A stretch of DNA of 15,847 nucleotides from NCBI GenBank assembly GCA_016195145.1, contig JACQAF010000019.1:1-15847 (forward strand), read 5' to 3'. Shown here piece after piece: positions 13,981-15,847 of this stretch (positions within the stretch are counted from its first letter, which is position 1; each line of letters starts with the position of its first letter). The notes beneath the pieces are model-generated. The model had not been told where the DNA came from. It made no database searches and was given only the letters and a program-made list of their open reading frames with translations. The translations under genes and the position numbers were made by a program. Source of the DNA: Rhodospirillales bacterium (GTDB lineage: Bacteria > Pseudomonadota > Alphaproteobacteria > CACIAM-22H2).

Positions 13981-14913
13981 ATGACCGCCAAGAAGTACCA
14001 GAAAGTCGCCTATTACCCCGGTTGCGCGCTCGAAGGGACGGGCCATAGCTATAACCGCTCGACCAAGGCGTTGGGCGCGGCGCTCGGCCTCGAGATCGAC
14101 GAGGTCAAGAACTGGAATTGCTGCGGGGCGATGGAGGTCAAGAACATCGACCCCAAACTGCAGACCTATCTGTCGTCCCGCGTCATGGCGATCGCCGCGC
14201 AGGAGATGGGCTATGACGCGGTGATGGCGCCCTGCAACGGCTGCTATCACAACCTCAAAAAGGCCGAATACGACCTCGCCAATGACGAGGAATCGCGCCA
14301 GGTCGTCGACAGCCTGTCGAAGAAGGCGGGGCACGGCACCTACAAGGCCGGCGAGGTCGAGACCATCCACGCCCTCGACTGGCTCAAGGAATCGATCGGC
14401 GAGGACGGCATCCGCGAGCGCGTCCGCAATTCGCTCAAGGGCCTCAAGATCGCCAATTACTATGGCTGCATGTACACCCGCCCGCGGCATATTTTCCCGG
14501 AAAAAGACAAGGGGCCCGGCTCGGAATCGACGTCGCAGCCGCATTTCATGGACGACCTGCTCGCCGCCGCCGGGGCCGAGATTGTCGATTACCCGCTGAA
14601 GACGGCCTGCTGCGGCGGGGCGCACTCGCTGTCCGATTCCGACATCTCGACCAAGCTGGTGCTCAACCTGCTGCGCGCCGCCGAGGCGTGCGGCGCCGAC
14701 GTTATCGCCACCGAATGCCCGACCTGCCATTCGGGGCTGGAGATGCACCAGGTGCGGGCCGAAAAACGCTTCGGCATCAAGACAACGCCGGTCATCCTCT
14801 ATTTCACCCAACTCCTCGGGCTGGCGCTCGGGCTCAATCCGCGCGATCTCGGCGTGCACGAGAACATCTCGGATTCGCTGCCGCTGCTGCGCGAACGGGG
14901 GTTGGCGGTATGA
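13981..14913 (+). CDS. hdrB2: sHdrB2, CCG-domain subunit with both motifs complete
   Basis: The 310-residue protein has two full CCG domains. The first is YYPGC (C15), NWNCCG (C47, C48) and PCNGC (C85, C88); the second is YYGCMYTRP (C163), TACCGG (C210, C211) and ECPTC (C246, C249). In methanogen HdrB these ten cysteines bind the two non-cubane [4Fe-4S] clusters that handle the disulfide substrate, so HdrB2 is the most likely catalytic sulfur-handling subunit here. This contrasts with the incomplete motifs of HdrB1. The ATG at 13981 has AAAGG upstream. The stop overlaps the next start (ATGA at 14910-14913), indicating translational coupling. Confidence 0.95.
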   Translation: MTAKKYQKVAYYPGCALEGTGHSYNRSTKALGAALGLEIDEVKNWNCCGAMEVKNIDPKLQTYLSSRVMAIAAQEMGYDAVMAPCNGCYHNLKKAEYDLANDEESRQVVDSLSKKAGHGTYKAGEVETIHALDWLKESIGEDGIRERVRNSLKGLKIANYYGCMYTRPRHIFPEKDKGPGSESTSQPHFMDDLLAAAGAEIVDYPLKTACCGGAHSLSDSDISTKLVLNLLRAAEACGADVIATECPTCHSGLEMHQVRAEKRFGIKTTPVILYFTQLLGLALGLNPRDLGVHENISDSLPLLRERGLAV

Positions 14914-15356
14914 CCGCGGCCGCCACATCGGCGCGGCTGCGCCCCCTCGCCGAAATCGAGGCGCGGATCGACGTCCTGCAGGCTATCCCCGGCGAGGCCG
15001 ACGCGGCGGCGCGCGAACTGCTGGCGCTGGGCGAGGAAATCCTTGAGCATTGGGCGATCGGGCGCGGGCTCCCGCCCACGCTCGACAAAAAGGAAGGCTT
15101 TCGCGTTCTTGCCCTACACCGCCAGGGCGCGCAGGGCGAGCCGAGCTTCAACGCCTGCCGCGAAACGGTGCGCGAGCTGGTTTATTACTACAATCTGGTA
15201 ACGGGCGACCCGGACCATCCCGAGACCGCCAAGCGGTTGTTGCTGGCTTCGATGGTCCTGTCGCATTTATACTTGTTCGTCGCCGGCAAGATGCAGGTCG
15301 CCGGGCTTGGGGAGTTTTGCTGCTCCTCCCGCCCACTTCGCGCTGCCGGCGAGTAG
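14910..15356 (+). CDS. Hypothetical protein between hdrB2 and lbpA
   Basis: The 148-residue product starts at an ATG that overlaps the hdrB2 stop (ATGA), a strong sign of coupled translation. It is helical by eye, with an acidic, Ala/Leu-rich N-terminal half (LAEIEARIDVLQAI, then ELLALGEEILEHW), a middle segment ETVRELVYYYNLVTGDP and a hydrophobic helix LLLASMVLSHLYLFVAG, ending in the cysteine pair GEFCCSSRPLR. I do not recognise a family. It has no signal peptide. Its position next to lbpA suggests a link to LbpA or to sHdr assembly. The last 15 residues could be affected by a frameshift, but nothing proves this. Confidence 0.75.
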   Translation: MTAAATSARLRPLAEIEARIDVLQAIPGEADAAARELLALGEEILEHWAIGRGLPPTLDKKEGFRVLALHRQGAQGEPSFNACRETVRELVYYYNLVTGDPDHPETAKRLLLASMVLSHLYLFVAGKMQVAGLGEFCCSSRPLRAAGE

Positions 15357-15396
15357 GAAACGCCAACGGATCGAGTTTCGGACGAGGGGGACCCTT

Positions 15397-15837
15397 ATGC
15401 CTGTGGTGCGCGGCTGCAATCTGCCGGACGATCTGCTTTACGACGTCGAAAATAATATCTGGTACAAGGATCTTGGCGACGGCACGGTTCGCGCCGGCAT
15501 GACCGCGGTCGCCGTGGCGATGGCCGGGCAGCTTGTCGCCTTCACGCCCAAGAAGCCGGGCCGCCGGGTCGATGCCGGCAAGTCCTGCGCGACCATCGAG
15601 AGCGGCAAATGGGTCGGCCCGGCCAAGATCGCCTTCAGCGGCGAGGTGGTCGCGGCCAACGATACGCTGGTCGGCACGCCGGCGGCGGCCAACGAAGACC
15701 CTTATGACAAGGGCTGGATGGTGGTGGTGAAGCCCGACGATTGGGCGGCCGCCAAGCCGAACCTTGTGCCCGGCAGCGAAGTCGGCCCCAAATACGAGAC
15801 CAAGATGGCTGCCGATGGTTTTTCCGGCTGCGCCTGA
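15397..15837 (+). CDS. lbpA: LbpA, lipoate-binding protein of the sHdr system
   Basis: The 146-residue protein resembles glycine cleavage H protein: LLYDVENNIWYKDLGDGTVRAGMT, VAVAMAGQLVAFTPKKPGRRV, then SCATIESGKWVGPAK, with K71 as the expected lipoyl-lysine, and GWMVVVKPDD. In H protein the sequence around the lysine is similar, but gcv genes are absent here, and the sHdr setting identifies it as LbpA. Known role: the lipoyl arm of LbpA takes part in cytoplasmic sulfur oxidation together with the sHdr complex. A GAGGGGG Shine-Dalgarno precedes the ATG at 15397; the open frame upstream lacks such a site. It follows the preceding gene by 40 bases and is probably the last gene of the core operon. 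Dedicated lipoate-assembly genes would be expected beyond the window. Confidence 0.93.
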   Translation: MPVVRGCNLPDDLLYDVENNIWYKDLGDGTVRAGMTAVAVAMAGQLVAFTPKKPGRRVDAGKSCATIESGKWVGPAKIAFSGEVVAANDTLVGTPAAANEDPYDKGWMVVVKPDDWAAAKPNLVPGSEVGPKYETKMAADGFSGCA

Positions 15838-15847
15838 CCGTCCGCGA

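Noticed and set aside
13087..14913. A 608-residue reading that extends hdrB2 upstream through hdrC2
   Set aside because: The part before 13981 is out of frame with the clear HdrC2 protein and has no domain; the ATG at 13981 with AAAGG gives a normal HdrB2.
15397..15837. Glycine cleavage system H protein
   Set aside because: The fold is the same, but no gcvT or gcvP genes are nearby and the gene ends an shdr operon, so LbpA is the better name.

Overview
The window comes from a G+C-rich bacterium, most likely an alphaproteobacterial sulfur-oxidising chemotroph. This is inferred from the diheme-type SoxA, the sox/shdr gene order, the signal-peptide styles and the codon use; there is no rRNA here to confirm it. 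Genes are dense and mostly G+C-rich, while the regulatory gaps are clearly A+T-richer. I see no mobile elements, CRISPR arrays, tRNAs or rRNAs, and no gene-free stretch longer than 200 bases.

Layout. (1) Positions 1-639 (minus) hold the N-terminal membrane part of a spermidine-synthase-like fusion protein, cut by the window edge. (2) Positions 805-1983 (plus) hold an exported DsrE/DsrF-like protein and a SoxW-type exported thioredoxin. (3) Positions 2122-2283 (minus) hold a 53-residue protein with its own Shine-Dalgarno, a possible promoter and a strong terminator. (4) A minus-strand sox operon is transcribed soxX-soxY-soxZ-soxA-soxB-soxV (7386 down to 2484). There is no soxCD. soxA looks broken: it has an in-frame TAA and no signal peptide. 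(5) Divergent from soxX, on the plus strand, are a glutamine-amidotransferase-like gene lacking catalytic residues and then the sulfur-oxidising heterodisulfide-reductase-like (sHdr) cluster: dsrE3, hdrC1, hdrB1, hdrA, a conserved unknown gene, hdrC2, hdrB2, a second unknown gene and lbpA (lipoate-binding protein).

Working model (established for sHdr organisms in general, inferred for this one). Periplasmic SoxXA couples thiosulfate to the SoxY tail cysteine, and SoxB hydrolyses off sulfate. SoxV and SoxW keep the Sox thiols reduced. Without SoxCD the remaining sulfane sulfur is not oxidised in the periplasm but is passed into the cytoplasm. There DsrE3-type carriers deliver it to the sHdr complex, which oxidises it with the lipoyl group of LbpA as a partner. 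Lipoate-assembly genes and an ArsR-type regulator often accompany such loci but are not seen in this window.

The core pathway is known. The parts most worth a second look are the doubly damaged soxA, the catalytically dead amidotransferase-like protein between the two operons, the unknown proteins inside the shdr operon, the small stand-alone protein at 2122-2283, and a set of inverted repeats in the regulatory and intercistronic gaps.
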